Source: Lentzea atacamensis (GTDB lineage Bacteria > Actinomycetota > Actinomycetes > Mycobacteriales > Pseudonocardiaceae). From it: a stretch of 64,000 bases of DNA. The stretch is from assembly GCF_003269295.1 (NCBI RefSeq), contig NZ_QLTT01000008.1, positions 203,127 to 267,126 of the forward strand, in the 5' to 3' direction. Of the stretch, positions 7,853 through 17,043 are shown piece after piece (positions within the stretch are counted from its first letter, which is position 1; each line of letters begins with the position of its first letter). The notes beneath the pieces were generated by a model that worked only from the letters and a program-made list of their open reading frames with translations, was not told the DNA's origin and searched no databases. A program made the translations under genes and the position numbers.

Positions 7853-9651
7853 CCGGCGCCTCCCCAGAGTTTGCGGAACAGGCCAGCCAGGTCGTCGCCC
7901 AGCGTGTCGACCGTCGAGTCGCGGCACTCGCCACCGGACGCGTCGGTGATGGTCGTCAGGGCGTGGGCCGCGCAGCTGGCGTCGCCCACCGCGATCACGA
8001 AGACGCGAACTCCCTTGCGCCGCACGGCTTCCACCACGTCCTGCCGCGTGTGGGCGCTGGTCGTGTCCTCGCCGTCGGTCAGGGCGATCACGGCGCTGAT
8101 GTGGCCGGCGTCGTTCGCGCCCACCCGGTCGACGCTGTCGAGGATCGCCTGGTGCAGCGGAGTGCCGCCGCTGGGCCGGACCGCGCTGAGGGTGGCCGCG
8201 GCGGCGTCGCGGTCGCGGCGGCCCAGCGGGATCACCGGCCTGACCTCGTTGTCGCTGAAGACGGACAGGCCGTAGGTGTCGCGGGCGCCCATCTGGGTCA
8301 GGGCTTTGCGCACGCCGGCCACCGCCACGTCGAAGCGGGTGTCGCCGGTGGCCGTCTGTTCGGTCATCGAGCCGGACGCGTCGAGGGTCAGCCAGATGCG
8401 GCCGTCCCTTTTGGCCTGGTCGTACCTGCGCTGGAACTCGGGCCACGCGGACTCGGGCGGCGCGGCCTCGTCGCGGTCCAGCGCCAGGCCCGCCTGCACG
8501 CCGTGCTCCTCGCGGAACTCGGCGCCCGCGGTCTGCCGCGAGGGGCGCAGGCCGGCGGTGTTCAGCGCGGTCATGCCCTCCGCGGTGGTCAGCCAGGCCC
8601 GGAACTGTCGCGCCGGTGCGCGGGCCGCGTGGTTGGAGGTGTCCGGGGCGTCCCACTCGACGAGGTTCACCGGGTAGTCGGCGCGGTAGGTGTCGGACGG
8701 GTACAGCGCGATCAGGCAGGGCTCGGCGGGGCAGCTGGTCTTGTTGTGGCGCAGCAACACCTGCTCGGTCGTGATCTGCGCGGAGGCGGGGGAGAGCCGC
8801 GTGGCCTCGTCGACGCGGCGTTCCACGACGGCCGGCTCCAGCGTCTCGTACAGGGCGTGCGTGGCCAGCCTGGCGTCGGCCGACGTCAGCGGGTTCTGGC
8901 GGCCGATCGGGAGCCCCGTGCCGGCGACCTTGGTCAGCAGCTCGCCCCACTTCTCCGGCGTGCTGGAGACGACGTCGCGGCCCACGGCGGCGGGCACCGC
9001 GAGGACGACGGGGGAGAAGGCGACGGACTCACCCTGCTCGATCCGCACCGCGGAGCCGACGCGGCCGGTGCGGCGCACCACCTCCGCGGTCTCGGTGGTG
9101 GAGTCCGGCAGCCACACGTCCGGGTGCGGGCCGACCTCGCGCAGCGCCTGGGAGGACCACGACGAGCGCAACGCCAGCGCACCGAGGTTGCCCGGCGCGG
9201 AGTACACGTACAGACGCGCGGTGCGGCAGCCGTGGTTGCGCTCCGCCGTGTGCTGCTCGAACCGGCGCGCCACGTCCCCGATCGCGGGCAGGACGTCCGC
9301 CGACGTCAGCACCCGCACCTCGGTCGGTTGCGGGCACCCGAGCAGCAGCACCCGGCCGTACGCGATCACCGGCGGGGCGGCGAGTGCGATCACCGCGGCC
9401 GCGACGACCAGCACCGCGGTGAACACGACCCAGCGCAACCGGATGCGTTTCACCAACCGGTTCAGCTGCTCGATCGCGGAGGCCGACAGCACCAGCAGGA
9501 ACGCGCCGATGCCGTAGAGCACCCAGGACTGCCATGTCGCGAGCGACCCCGTCGCCGCCTCGGACAACAGGTGCCCGGCGACGGCGGCCAGCATGACCGC
9601 GCCCGCGTAGCGCGGCGCTGTGCTCGACCGGCGCTGGTCGACGTCCTCCAT
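7849..9651 (-). CDS. Membrane protein with solute-binding-like domain fused to a VWA domain
   Basis: A 600-residue protein. About three transmembrane segments occupy residues 15-105 (for example VLYGIGAFLLVLSASAI and WVVFTAVLVVAAAVIALAA). An extracellular substrate-binding-like domain follows at about 110-370 (PTEVRVLTSADVLPAIGDVARRF; VGPHPDVWLPDS). A C-terminal von Willebrand A domain spans about 410-600, with an intact metal site DASGSM, a threonine in SGGTPLHQAI, and ALTDGEDTTS. Such proteins are annotated as substrate-binding and VWA proteins in actinomycetes; their role is not established. ATG at 9651 has a good ribosome site, GGGGAGGA. It is coupled to the separate solute-binding protein downstream, which suggests that the two form one surface complex. 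Confidence 0.85.
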   Translation of the reverse strand: MEDVDQRRSSTAPRYAGAVMLAAVAGHLLSEAATGSLATWQSWVLYGIGAFLLVLSASAIEQLNRLVKRIRLRWVVFTAVLVVAAAVIALAAPPVIAYGRVLLLGCPQPTEVRVLTSADVLPAIGDVARRFEQHTAERNHGCRTARLYVYSAPGNLGALALRSSWSSQALREVGPHPDVWLPDSTTETAEVVRRTGRVGSAVRIEQGESVAFSPVVLAVPAAVGRDVVSSTPEKWGELLTKVAGTGLPIGRQNPLTSADARLATHALYETLEPAVVERRVDEATRLSPASAQITTEQVLLRHNKTSCPAEPCLIALYPSDTYRADYPVNLVEWDAPDTSNHAARAPARQFRAWLTTAEGMTALNTAGLRPSRQTAGAEFREEHGVQAGLALDRDEAAPPESAWPEFQRRYDQAKRDGRIWLTLDASGSMTEQTATGDTRFDVAVAGVRKALTQMGARDTYGLSVFSDNEVRPVIPLGRRDRDAAAATLSAVRPSGGTPLHQAILDSVDRVGANDAGHISAVIALTDGEDTTSAHTRQDVVEAVRRKGVRVFVIAVGDASCAAHALTTITDASGGECRDSTVDTLGDDLAGLFRKLWGGAG

Positions 9652-9751
9652 CCGGCGTCCTCCCCTGAGCGCACTTTAGGAGGGGGCACCGACAGTTCTG
9701 GGGGAGTTGCGGCTTCTCGCGAGGTCAGCGGTGGAGAACCACTCGTTTGGG

Positions 9752-10549
9752 TCAGTGCCGCCCGGCGCCGGTGTCCGCCAGCACGCGCACGGCCTCGTCG
9801 ACCGCCGCGCACCGTGCGCGTCGCACGGCCTCCGACACGGGACGCAGCGCATCGGTCCGCGCCGACATCGCCGACGCCGACATCGCGCCACCGGGCGAGT
9901 CCGACCTGGCGACGGACAGGATCGCGTCCACCTCGGCAGCCCGCTGCAGCACCCGCAGCGCGCGCGGCGGCATCGCGTCAGGCCACGGCAGCGAGGAGTG
10001 CGCGGCCGCGAGCTCGGCTATCTCGTTGCGCACGTTCGGGCGGTGCTTGGCCACGTCGAGGGACGCCAGCGCGGCCGTCGCCTCGCGCAGGGCGGCGCCC
10101 AGTCCCTGCTCGGCCTCGCCGATCGGGATGTGCTCCAGGCCGTTGGACGACGGCAGGTCGAACACCGTCCACCGCATCACCCCGTCGGCCACGATCTTCG
10201 GCACCAGGCCGACGTGCACGGACGGGATCACGAGCGCCTCACCGGAGCGCAGCGCGCACGTCGAGAGCGGGCCCTTGCCGCCCAGTCCGCGCACGTCACC
10301 CGGTACGGGCAGCACGAGCCGCGCCGAGGTCGCGCCCGCGCGCCGCAGGGACGCGAGCAGCAGGGCGGGGCCCACCGGGGCCTCGTCGGGACCGGGCAGG
10401 TCGAGCGCCGTTGCGGTGCCGTCGTCGTCGGCCACCACCTCGTGCTGCTCGGCCCACGTGTGCAGGGCGTCGAGGACGTCGTCGGAGGCGGCCAGACCGT
10501 GCAGCCATCCCGACGTCCACACGACCAGCGTGGCACTCGCACAGGACAC
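9752..10549 (-). CDS. Conserved hypothetical protein, 265 residues
   Basis: I do not recognise a named family. The protein is soluble-looking, alanine- and valine-rich, starting at GTG 10549, with no signal peptide or membrane segment. Segments such as GLGGKGPLSTCALRSGEALV and MRWTVFDLPSSNGLEHIPIGEAEQGL look structured, and the C-terminal third is helical (ALRVLQRAAEVDAILSVAR). It lies 9 bp after the YcxB-like gene and 100 bp before the VWA gene, all on the minus strand, so it may belong to the same cluster. Codon and composition patterns match a real coding frame. Confidence 0.7.
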   Translation of the reverse strand: MSCASATLVVWTSGWLHGLAASDDVLDALHTWAEQHEVVADDDGTATALDLPGPDEAPVGPALLLASLRRAGATSARLVLPVPGDVRGLGGKGPLSTCALRSGEALVIPSVHVGLVPKIVADGVMRWTVFDLPSSNGLEHIPIGEAEQGLGAALREATAALASLDVAKHRPNVRNEIAELAAAHSSLPWPDAMPPRALRVLQRAAEVDAILSVARSDSPGGAMSASAMSARTDALRPVSEAVRRARCAAVDEAVRVLADTGAGRH

Positions 10550-10558
10550 CCGACGAGA

Positions 10559-11110
10559 TTACGTTGCCGCGCCCCGGCTGCCCCACCCGGTGTGCCCGAT
10601 CCGAGACACCTGCTTCGCGGGGCCGATGTGCTGTTCCAGCAGCGTCCGGAACGACGAGAGGTCCTCATCGGACGCGAAGGCCCGGTGCGGCACGGACAGC
10701 GACGCCGCGCCGTCGTCGAGCGTCTCCAGCACGAAACCCTGCCGCGTCTCGGTCCAGCCGGGCAGCTCCTCCCAGACGATCTCCTCGCGCACCGAGTTGC
10801 CCACGGCCATCCGGAACGAATGGTCGTCCGCGCTGCCCACCACGGTCCGGCTGATCATCTCGTCGGACGAGAAGCGCCACCACACCGCGACCGGCTCCAT
10901 GAAGCCGATGACCAGCGCGCACACCAGGCCGAACAGCGCGACGGGGAACATGGCGTCGTCGAAGCCGAACAGCAGCACGAGCGAGAACCCGCCGAGCACC
11001 ACCGCGAACCATGGCGCCCACTTGAACATCGGCACCATCGCACGCAGGCTGGCACGCCAGTCCGCGGGCGAGGGGGCCCACTTGAAATCGACACTGTTGC
11101 TCATCACCAC
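10559..11110 (-). CDS. YcxB-like membrane protein
   Basis: A protein of up to 183 residues. Two adjacent transmembrane segments (WFAVVLGGFSLVLLFGF and MFPVALFGLVCALVIGFM) are followed by a C-terminal domain with WEELPGWTETRQGFVLE and SVPHRAFASDEDLSSFRTLLEQHI. That two-helix plus YcxB-like C-terminal pattern is found in many actinobacterial proteins of unknown function. GTG 11110, GTG 11107 or ATG 11104 could each start it; the SD GGAG lies just upstream. It is divergent from the broken gene at 11134, with only 23 bp between them, and this gap holds an imperfect palindrome centred on CCTGCAGG (11118-11125). Confidence 0.72.
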   Translation of the reverse strand: MVMSNSVDFKWAPSPADWRASLRAMVPMFKWAPWFAVVLGGFSLVLLFGFDDAMFPVALFGLVCALVIGFMEPVAVWWRFSSDEMISRTVVGSADDHSFRMAVGNSVREEIVWEELPGWTETRQGFVLETLDDGAASLSVPHRAFASDEDLSSFRTLLEQHIGPAKQVSRIGHTGWGSRGAAT

Positions 11111-11133
11111 GCATTCTCCTGCAGGATGCGGTC

Positions 11134-12757
11134 ATGGGTCTGGGGGATTCAGAAAACAGGAGATTCGCGCGCAGAACCGTCCTCAAGGGGACGGCCGCGG
11201 CGCTCGCCGGACCAGGGGACAGCGCACGCGGCGGTGGACGACCCGGAACAGCGGCTGCTGCAGATGGTGCCCGGCGGCAACGGCGTGATCTGCACGCTGT
11301 ACGCCGACGGCCGGTTGAAGTGGTTCAAGCACCTCGGCCGCGACACCGGCACGTACAACTGGGCGGACGGCAACGGCCGCGAGATCGGCTCAAGCTGGCA
11401 GATCCACCCCCACGGTGCTCATGTCGCAGGACGGCCAGATCTACGTGTTCGGTGGCTGGGACGGCATTTTCTACGCGGTGGACGCCCGCGGCGGCATGTA
11501 CTGGTTCCGCTACTTCGCCGGTGACGGCTCCAACGGGCCGGGCGCGTGGGCGAACAACGGCGACGCGATCCACATCGGCACCGGTTTCGACCACGGCTCG
11601 TGCGTCGAGCGGTTCGCGGAGAACGGCGTCGTCTACGCGGTGTGGGTCAACAAGGACCACAACCAGCCCGACCGCGAGCTGCGCTGGTACAAGCTCAGGA
11701 ACCACACCACGGTCGACCGCGACGGCGTCGTGTGGATCAACGGCAACGGCGCGCTCGTCGGCACGGCTTCACCGTGACCAGCGCTGCAACTGGCAGACGG
11801 ACTTCACCGTGCCCGTGGGTTCCTGGGAGTCCGGTTTCCACGTGGTGAAGCTCGAAGGCGCGTACGGAATGCGGCAGTACATCCCGTTCGTGGTGAAGCC
11901 ACAGCAGCCTCGGCACAAGGTCGCGCTGCTGCTGCCGTACCTGACGCACAACGCCTACAACCACTGGGGCGGGCACTTCCAGTACACGTGGGACGATCGC
12001 GCCACCGCATCACCACTCAGCGGCCGTTCGCCGACGCCAACATCGAGGCGCCCGGGTTCATCGACGTCCGGTTCTACGGCGACTTGCTGCTGCTGAAGTG
12101 GTTCTCCGACAACAACGTCGCCTACGACTGCTACCAGGACACGGACCTGCACAACCCGGCCTGGCTGTCGCAGTACAAGGTGCTGTTTCCCGCCACGCAC
12201 CCCGAGTACTGGACGCCGCAGATGCGGGACGCCGTGGAGAACTACCTCGCGGGTGGCGGTCGCGTGATCTACACCGGTGGCAACGGCATGTACGAGCGCG
12301 TCGACCACCTCGCCCAGGCGGGACCGTACGTGCTGCACTGCAACGTGGACGGCAACCGGTGGCTTTGGCGCGATCAGGGCCGGCCGGAGTCGTTGGTGCT
12401 CGGCGTGGCGTACGACAGCTACTCCTACATGGACATGCATCCGTACGTGGTGGACGCCGAGCACCCGTTCCTGGAGGGCACCGGGCTCGCGGTCGGCGAC
12501 GGGTTCGGCAGGACCGGGTACAACTTCGCGGCCAGCGGCTGGGAGGTCGGCACGCGCGCCGGTGCGGGCGCCGAGGCACCGGGCGTCGTCCAGTTCGCTC
12601 ACGGCGTACAGCACCGCGGCGCCGAGATGTGCGTGCTGCCGAAGCCGAACGGCGGATGGGTGTTCAGCGCGGTTCCCTGTGTTTCAACGGCGCGCTGGCC
12701 CATGACCCGCGGATGTCGCGGATTCTCCTGAACGCGATGAACGCCGCTGTTTCGTAG
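11134..12757 (+). pseudogene. Broken Tat-exported tachylectin / N,N-dimethylformamidase-like protein (about five frameshifts)
   Basis: A twin-arginine signal (FARRTVLKGTAAALAG) starts at 11134. A tachylectin-like beta-propeller follows (ICTLYADGRLKWFKHLG; QIYVFGGWDGIFYAVDARGG; YWFRYFAGDG). The C-terminal part is like the N,N-dimethylformamidase large-subunit C-terminal domain (LLLPYLTHNAYNHWGGH; FPATHPEYWTPQMRDAVENY; GGRVIYTGGNGMYERV), ending ILLNAMNAAVS at 12757. These pieces lie in different frames, with switches near 11215, 11405 (a run of C), 11770, 11990 and 12675 (where one G appears missing). Each switch fits a one-base indel. No in-frame stop occurs within the conserved pieces. The gene is either decayed or damaged by sequencing errors; the encoded enzyme could act outside the membrane if intact. 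Confidence 0.8.
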
Positions 12758-12812
12758 ACGCTGGAGTCGCTCCACGTCGACGGGTCAGGTTCGGTTGCGT
12801 AGCGTCGTCTGC

Positions 12813-14204
12813 GTGACCCAGAACCTGGCCCGCACGGCGGGCGAACTGCGCGCCGCCGGGCACCTGCCGCGCGGCGTCAAGACCGAGATCAGGGAGAACC
12901 TCCTCGCGGCGCTGCGCGAGGGGCGCAACCCGTGGCCCGGCATCGTCGGGTTCGAACGCACGGTGCTCCCGCAGCTGGAACGCGCGCTGCTGGCCGGCCA
13001 CGACGTCGTCCTGCTCGGTGAGCGCGGTCAGGGCAAGACCCGGCTGTTGCGCACCCTGATCTCGTTGCTGGACGAGTGGACCCCCGTCATCGAGGGCTCT
13101 GAGCTGGGCGAACACCCGCTCGACCCGATCACGCCCGAGTCGCGGCGCCGTGCTGCCGAGCTGGGCGACGACCTGCCCGTGGTGTGGCGGCACCGCGACG
13201 AGCGTTATGCCGAGAAGCTCGCGACGCCGGACACGTCGGTCGGTGACCTGGTCGGCGACGTCGACCCGGTGAAGGTGGCCGAGGGCCGCTCGCTGGGCGA
13301 CCCGGAGACGATCCACTACGGCCTGCTCCCGCGTGCCCACCGCGGCATCATCGCCATCAACGAGCTTCCTGACCTGGCCGAACGCATCCAGGTCGCACTG
13401 CTGAACGTGATGGAGGAGCGCGACATCCAGGTCCGCGGCTACACGCTGCGCCTGCCGCTGGACGTGCTGCTCGTCGCCACCGCGAACCCCGAGGACTACA
13501 CGAACCGCGGCCGCATCATCACCCCGCTGAAGGACCGCTTCGGCGCCGAAGTGCGCACGCACTACCCGTTGGACATCGACGCCGAGGTGGACCTGGTCCG
13601 CCAGGAAGCCGATCTCGTCGCGGAGGTGGGCGACCACCTGCTGGAGATCATCGCCCGCTTCGTCCGCCACCTGCGCGAGTCGTCGTCCATCGACCAGCGC
13701 TCCGGCGTCTCCGCGCGGTTCGCCGTCGCGGCGGCGGAAACCGTTGCGGCGTCGGCACTGCGCCGTTCCGCGCTGATCGGCGAGTCCCCGGCCATCGCCC
13801 GCCCGATCGACCTGGAGTCGGTCCCGGACGTGCTGCGCGGCAAGCTGGAGTTCGAGGCGGGGGAGGAGGGCCGCGAGGACGAGGTCCTGGTCCACCTGCT
13901 GCGCCGTTCGATCGCCGACACCGCCCGAGCTCGCCTGGCGGGCCTGAACCTGCGCGCGCTGGCCGAGGTCGTCTCCGACGGCCACCCGGTGGCGACCGGC
14001 GACCGCGTGCACGCCGGCGACATCCTGGCCGCGCTGCCGGAACTGCCGATCCTGCACGAGGTGGCCGCCCGCCTGGGCGCCGGCCCGAAGGACCCGGTGG
14101 GCCGCATCGCCTCGGCCGTGGAGCTGGCCCTGGAGTCGCTGTACCTGACCCGCCATCTGGCGAAGGACACGTCCTCCGACGACGACCGAGCGGTGTACGG
14201 ATGA
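12813..14204 (+). CDS. MoxR-like AAA+ ATPase (magnesium chelatase subunit I-like)
   Basis: This 463-residue ATPase has Walker A GERGQGKTRL, a Walker B region in GIIAINELPDL, sensor-1 ATANPEDYTNRGRI and an arginine in LKDRFGAEVRTHYPL. Helical C-terminal regions follow. It resembles the MoxR/ChlI-like ATPases found in pairs with VWA proteins across actinobacteria (for example Rv0958 with Rv0959), thought to act as chaperone-like assembly factors. GTG at 12813 is preferred to TTG at 12795. No SD is visible, but TAGCGT seven to twelve bases upstream could be a -10 element giving a leaderless message. The next gene starts inside its stop (ATGA). Confidence 0.87.
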   Translation: MTQNLARTAGELRAAGHLPRGVKTEIRENLLAALREGRNPWPGIVGFERTVLPQLERALLAGHDVVLLGERGQGKTRLLRTLISLLDEWTPVIEGSELGEHPLDPITPESRRRAAELGDDLPVVWRHRDERYAEKLATPDTSVGDLVGDVDPVKVAEGRSLGDPETIHYGLLPRAHRGIIAINELPDLAERIQVALLNVMEERDIQVRGYTLRLPLDVLLVATANPEDYTNRGRIITPLKDRFGAEVRTHYPLDIDAEVDLVRQEADLVAEVGDHLLEIIARFVRHLRESSSIDQRSGVSARFAVAAAETVAASALRRSALIGESPAIARPIDLESVPDVLRGKLEFEAGEEGREDEVLVHLLRRSIADTARARLAGLNLRALAEVVSDGHPVATGDRVHAGDILAALPELPILHEVAARLGAGPKDPVGRIASAVELALESLYLTRHLAKDTSSDDDRAVYG

Positions 14205-16126
14205 AATACCGCTACGGACGCTGGAGCGGCGGCGCCGACCCGCTGGCGCCGCCGGTGGACCTGCGTGCGGCCGTGGACGAGCTCGGCCGCGAGATCATGG
14301 AGGGCGCCTCACCTTCCTCGGCCCTGCGCGAGCTGCTGCGGCGCGGTGTCGACGGAACACGCGGGCTGGACGACCTGACCTCGCGCCTGTGGCAGCGTCG
14401 CGCGTCGATCCAGCGCCGCCACCGGCTGGACGGCACGCTGTCCGAGGTTCGCCGGTTGCTGGACGAGGCGTTGTCGGCGGAGCGCCGCGCGTTGTTCCCG
14501 GACCCGTCCGACGACGCGCGCTTCCGCGAGGCCCAGCTCGACGCGCTGCCGCCCGGAACCGCCGCCGCCGTGCAGGAACTGTCGTCGTACGACTGGCGTT
14601 CTCCCGATGCCCGTGCCGCGTTCGAGCAGATCCGCGACCTGCTCGGCCGCGAACTGCTGGACCAGCGCTTCCAGGGCATGAAGGAGGCCCTGTCCAATGT
14701 GGACTCCGACGACGTCCGCCGCATCCAGCGCATGTTGCGCGACCTCAACTCGTTGCTGGAGGCCCACGCCGCCGGCTCCCCGGACACGCCGCGCCTGTTC
14801 GACGAGTTCATGCGCAAGCACGGCGAGTTCTTCCCGGAGAAGCCCCGCAACGTCGACGAGCTGATCGACGCCCTGGCCGCCCGTTCCGCAGCCGCGCAAC
14901 GCATGATGAACTCGATGACCGATGCCCAGCGCGCCGAGCTGTCAGCGTTGTCCCAGCAGGCTTTCGGTGGTATTGGCTCCCAGCTGTCCACTCTGGACTC
15001 GCTGCTGCAACGGCTGCGTCCGGGCGAGGACTGGACCTCCTCCGCCCGCTTCCGCGGCCAGGACCCGCTGGGCCTGGGCGAAGGCGCGCAGGCGATGTCG
15101 GACCTCGCCGAGCTGGACGCGCTCGCTGAACAGCTCTCGCAGTCGTATCCGGGTGCGCGCCTGGAGGACATCGACCTGGAGGCGCTGGAACGCCAGCTGG
15201 GCGCGTCGGCCTCGGTCGATGCCCGCCGGCTGGCGGAGCTGGAGAAAGCCCTGCGGCAGCAGAACATCCTGGAGCGCGCGCCGGACGGCTCGTTGCGGCT
15301 GACGCCCAAGGCGTTGCGGCGCCTGGGCGAGACCGCTCTGCGCGGCGTGGTCGACCAGCTGCGCTCCTCGCAGGGTTCCCGCGACACGGTGTCCGCCGGT
15401 GCCGCGGGCGAGCTGATGGGTTCCACCCGTCCCTGGCAGTTCGGCGACACCGAACCCTGGGACGTGCCGCGAACCCTGCGCAACGCCGTACTGCGCTCCG
15501 GCTCGATGTCCTTGGACGTAGTAGATCTGGAGGTTTCGGAGACCGAACACCGCACGCGCGCGGCCGTCGCTCTGTGCGTGGACACCTCCTGGTCGATGGT
15601 GCAGGACGGCCGTTGGGTACCGATGAAGCGCACGGCCTTGGCGCTACATCACCTCGTGCGCACCCGTTTCCGCACCGACGCCCTTCAGCTCGTGACGTTC
15701 GGGCGCTACGCCGAGGCCGTGGACATCGGTCAGCTGACCGCCCTGGAGGGTGTGTGGGAGCAGGGCACGAACCTGCACCACGCGCTGCTGCTGGCGGGCC
15801 GCCATGTCCGCCGTCATCCCGATGCGCAGCCTGTGGTGCTGGTCGTGACCGATGGTGAGCCGACCGCGCACCTGGAGCCTGAGGGTGACGCGGAGTTCAA
15901 CTATCCGCCGCTGCCTCGGACGTTGACGAAGACGCTGAACGAGGTGGACTCGCTGGCCCGGCTCGGGGCGACGATCTCGGTGTTCAAGCTGGGTGATGAC
16001 CCGCGGTTGGCCGCGTTCGTCGACATCGTGGCTCGGCGGGGTGGTGGGCGTGTGGTGTCGCCGGATGAGGATGGGCTGGGTGCTGCGGTGGTCAGCGACT
16101 ACTTGAGGTCTCGGCGGCGCCGCTGA
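14201..16126 (+). CDS. VWA domain protein, partner of the MoxR ATPase
   Basis: A 641-residue cytoplasmic protein. The first 430 residues are mostly helical and charged (EVRRLLDEALSAERRALF; DDVRRIQRMLRDLNSLLE). A C-terminal VWA domain at about 445-641 keeps the metal site as DTSWSM, with TNLHHALL and VTDGEPTAHL. It shares the ATGA overlap with the MoxR gene, so both are made together. Family knowledge suggests that the ATPase and VWA protein assemble or activate a client complex. No client is obvious in the next genes. The end is very arginine-rich (RSRRRR). Confidence 0.87.
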   Translation: MKYRYGRWSGGADPLAPPVDLRAAVDELGREIMEGASPSSALRELLRRGVDGTRGLDDLTSRLWQRRASIQRRHRLDGTLSEVRRLLDEALSAERRALFPDPSDDARFREAQLDALPPGTAAAVQELSSYDWRSPDARAAFEQIRDLLGRELLDQRFQGMKEALSNVDSDDVRRIQRMLRDLNSLLEAHAAGSPDTPRLFDEFMRKHGEFFPEKPRNVDELIDALAARSAAAQRMMNSMTDAQRAELSALSQQAFGGIGSQLSTLDSLLQRLRPGEDWTSSARFRGQDPLGLGEGAQAMSDLAELDALAEQLSQSYPGARLEDIDLEALERQLGASASVDARRLAELEKALRQQNILERAPDGSLRLTPKALRRLGETALRGVVDQLRSSQGSRDTVSAGAAGELMGSTRPWQFGDTEPWDVPRTLRNAVLRSGSMSLDVVDLEVSETEHRTRAAVALCVDTSWSMVQDGRWVPMKRTALALHHLVRTRFRTDALQLVTFGRYAEAVDIGQLTALEGVWEQGTNLHHALLLAGRHVRRHPDAQPVVLVVTDGEPTAHLEPEGDAEFNYPPLPRTLTKTLNEVDSLARLGATISVFKLGDDPRLAAFVDIVARRGGGRVVSPDEDGLGAAVVSDYLRSRRRR

Positions 16127-16290
16127 CGGTTCGTGCCGCCGCTGAGGCTTGCCGGAGGTGGTGGCGGTTCCACTCGGACGAGTGAAACCTGTCCGGATCC
16201 ACGCCCGGCACCGTCTGTTGGATGTCACGAAATCATGGTCATCTTTCTCCCGCAGAGAGGTGGAACGCGGGGGCCGGGGAACGGATAGCG

Positions 16291-16653
16291 ATGGTGCCGC
16301 TCCACAGGTTCGTCCTCGCCGCGGTGCTGAGCGGCGTGCCGTCGACCGTCCATGCGCTGGCGACCGGCGACGACCCGTTGCGCGCGACCAGGGCCGCCGG
16401 TTCGCTGGTGGGTGGCGGTGCCGGCGCGGGTGTGGTGGTCCATCTGGCCGTGTCGGCGTGGTGGGCGTTCGTGCTGACGCGGCTCCGGGTGCGGGGTGTG
16501 GTCGGCGGGGCGGTGGCAGGGTTGCTGATCGCGGCCCTGGATCTGGAGGTCATCGGGCGGCGCAACTCACAGATCCGTGCGCTGCCGAAGGTGCCGCAGT
16601 GGCTGGACCACGTGGCGTTCGGGGTCCTCGTGGCGGCACGCGGCCCGAGGTGA
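16291..16653 (+). CDS. Small multi-pass membrane protein, unknown function
   Basis: 120 residues with about three or four hydrophobic stretches, for example FVLAAVLSGVPSTVHAL, GAGAGVVVHLAVSAWWAFVL and VVGGAVAGLLIAALDLEVIG. The segment QWLDHVAFGVLVA ends the protein. ATG at 16291 follows GGGGAACGGA; an ATG at 16222 would add a poorly composed extension. I do not recognise the family, though small actinobacterial membrane proteins of this pattern are common. It stands alone between the VWA gene and the repeat island. Confidence 0.65.
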   Translation: MVPLHRFVLAAVLSGVPSTVHALATGDDPLRATRAAGSLVGGGAGAGVVVHLAVSAWWAFVLTRLRVRGVVGGAVAGLLIAALDLEVIGRRNSQIRALPKVPQWLDHVAFGVLVAARGPR

Positions 16654-17043
16654 CCGTTCGATCGCTCGGGCGGATGGCCGGCGAGCCTTGGCGGGCGAGT
16701 CGGCGCGGGCGGCTCAGGTGCGTGGGTCGGCCAATCTGGATGCACGGCCAGCTTGGGGTGATCGGGTTGGCGAGGATGGGTGGGGCCGGTCGGGCTGGCC
16801 GGCAGTCTGGATGTGCGGTCTGGTTGGGGTGATCGGGTCCGCTCGGGTGCGTGGGTCGGTCCGGATCGCGGGTCGGCCCAGGCGCGTGGGGCCGCTCGTG
16901 TGCGAGGGCAACTCGGCGCGGGCGGCTCAGGTGCGTGGGTCGGCTCAGGTGCGTGGGTCGGCTCAGGCGTGTGGGTCGGCTCAGGCGTGTGGGTCGGCTC
17001 AGGCGTGTGAGTCGGCTCGGGTCGGGTCGGCTTCGCGCGTGGG
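16654..17043. repeat. Intergenic repeat island with 18-bp tandem units and 71-bp degenerate repeats
   Basis: This 390-bp gap between two convergent genes holds no credible gene. From 16924 to 17013 an 18-bp unit (GGCTCAGGYGYGTGGGTC) is repeated five times almost perfectly. Diverged copies of the same words occur at about 16710, 16845 and 16875. A second, longer repeat of 71-bp period is seen around TCTGGATG at 16735 and 16806, each followed by GGGGTGATCGGGT. The array looks like an expanding minisatellite. On the minus strand it would read as Pro/Ser/Thr/Arg-rich peptide, but no start or signal supports translation. Confidence 0.8.

Noticed and set aside
12795..16126. VMAP-type ternary conflict system from the MoxR and VWA pair
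   Set aside because: No third VMAP-like protein is adjacent, and the pair resembles the common actinobacterial Rv0958/Rv0959 type.
16924..17013. CRISPR array
   Set aside because: The 18-bp units are directly adjacent, with no unique spacers and no cas genes.
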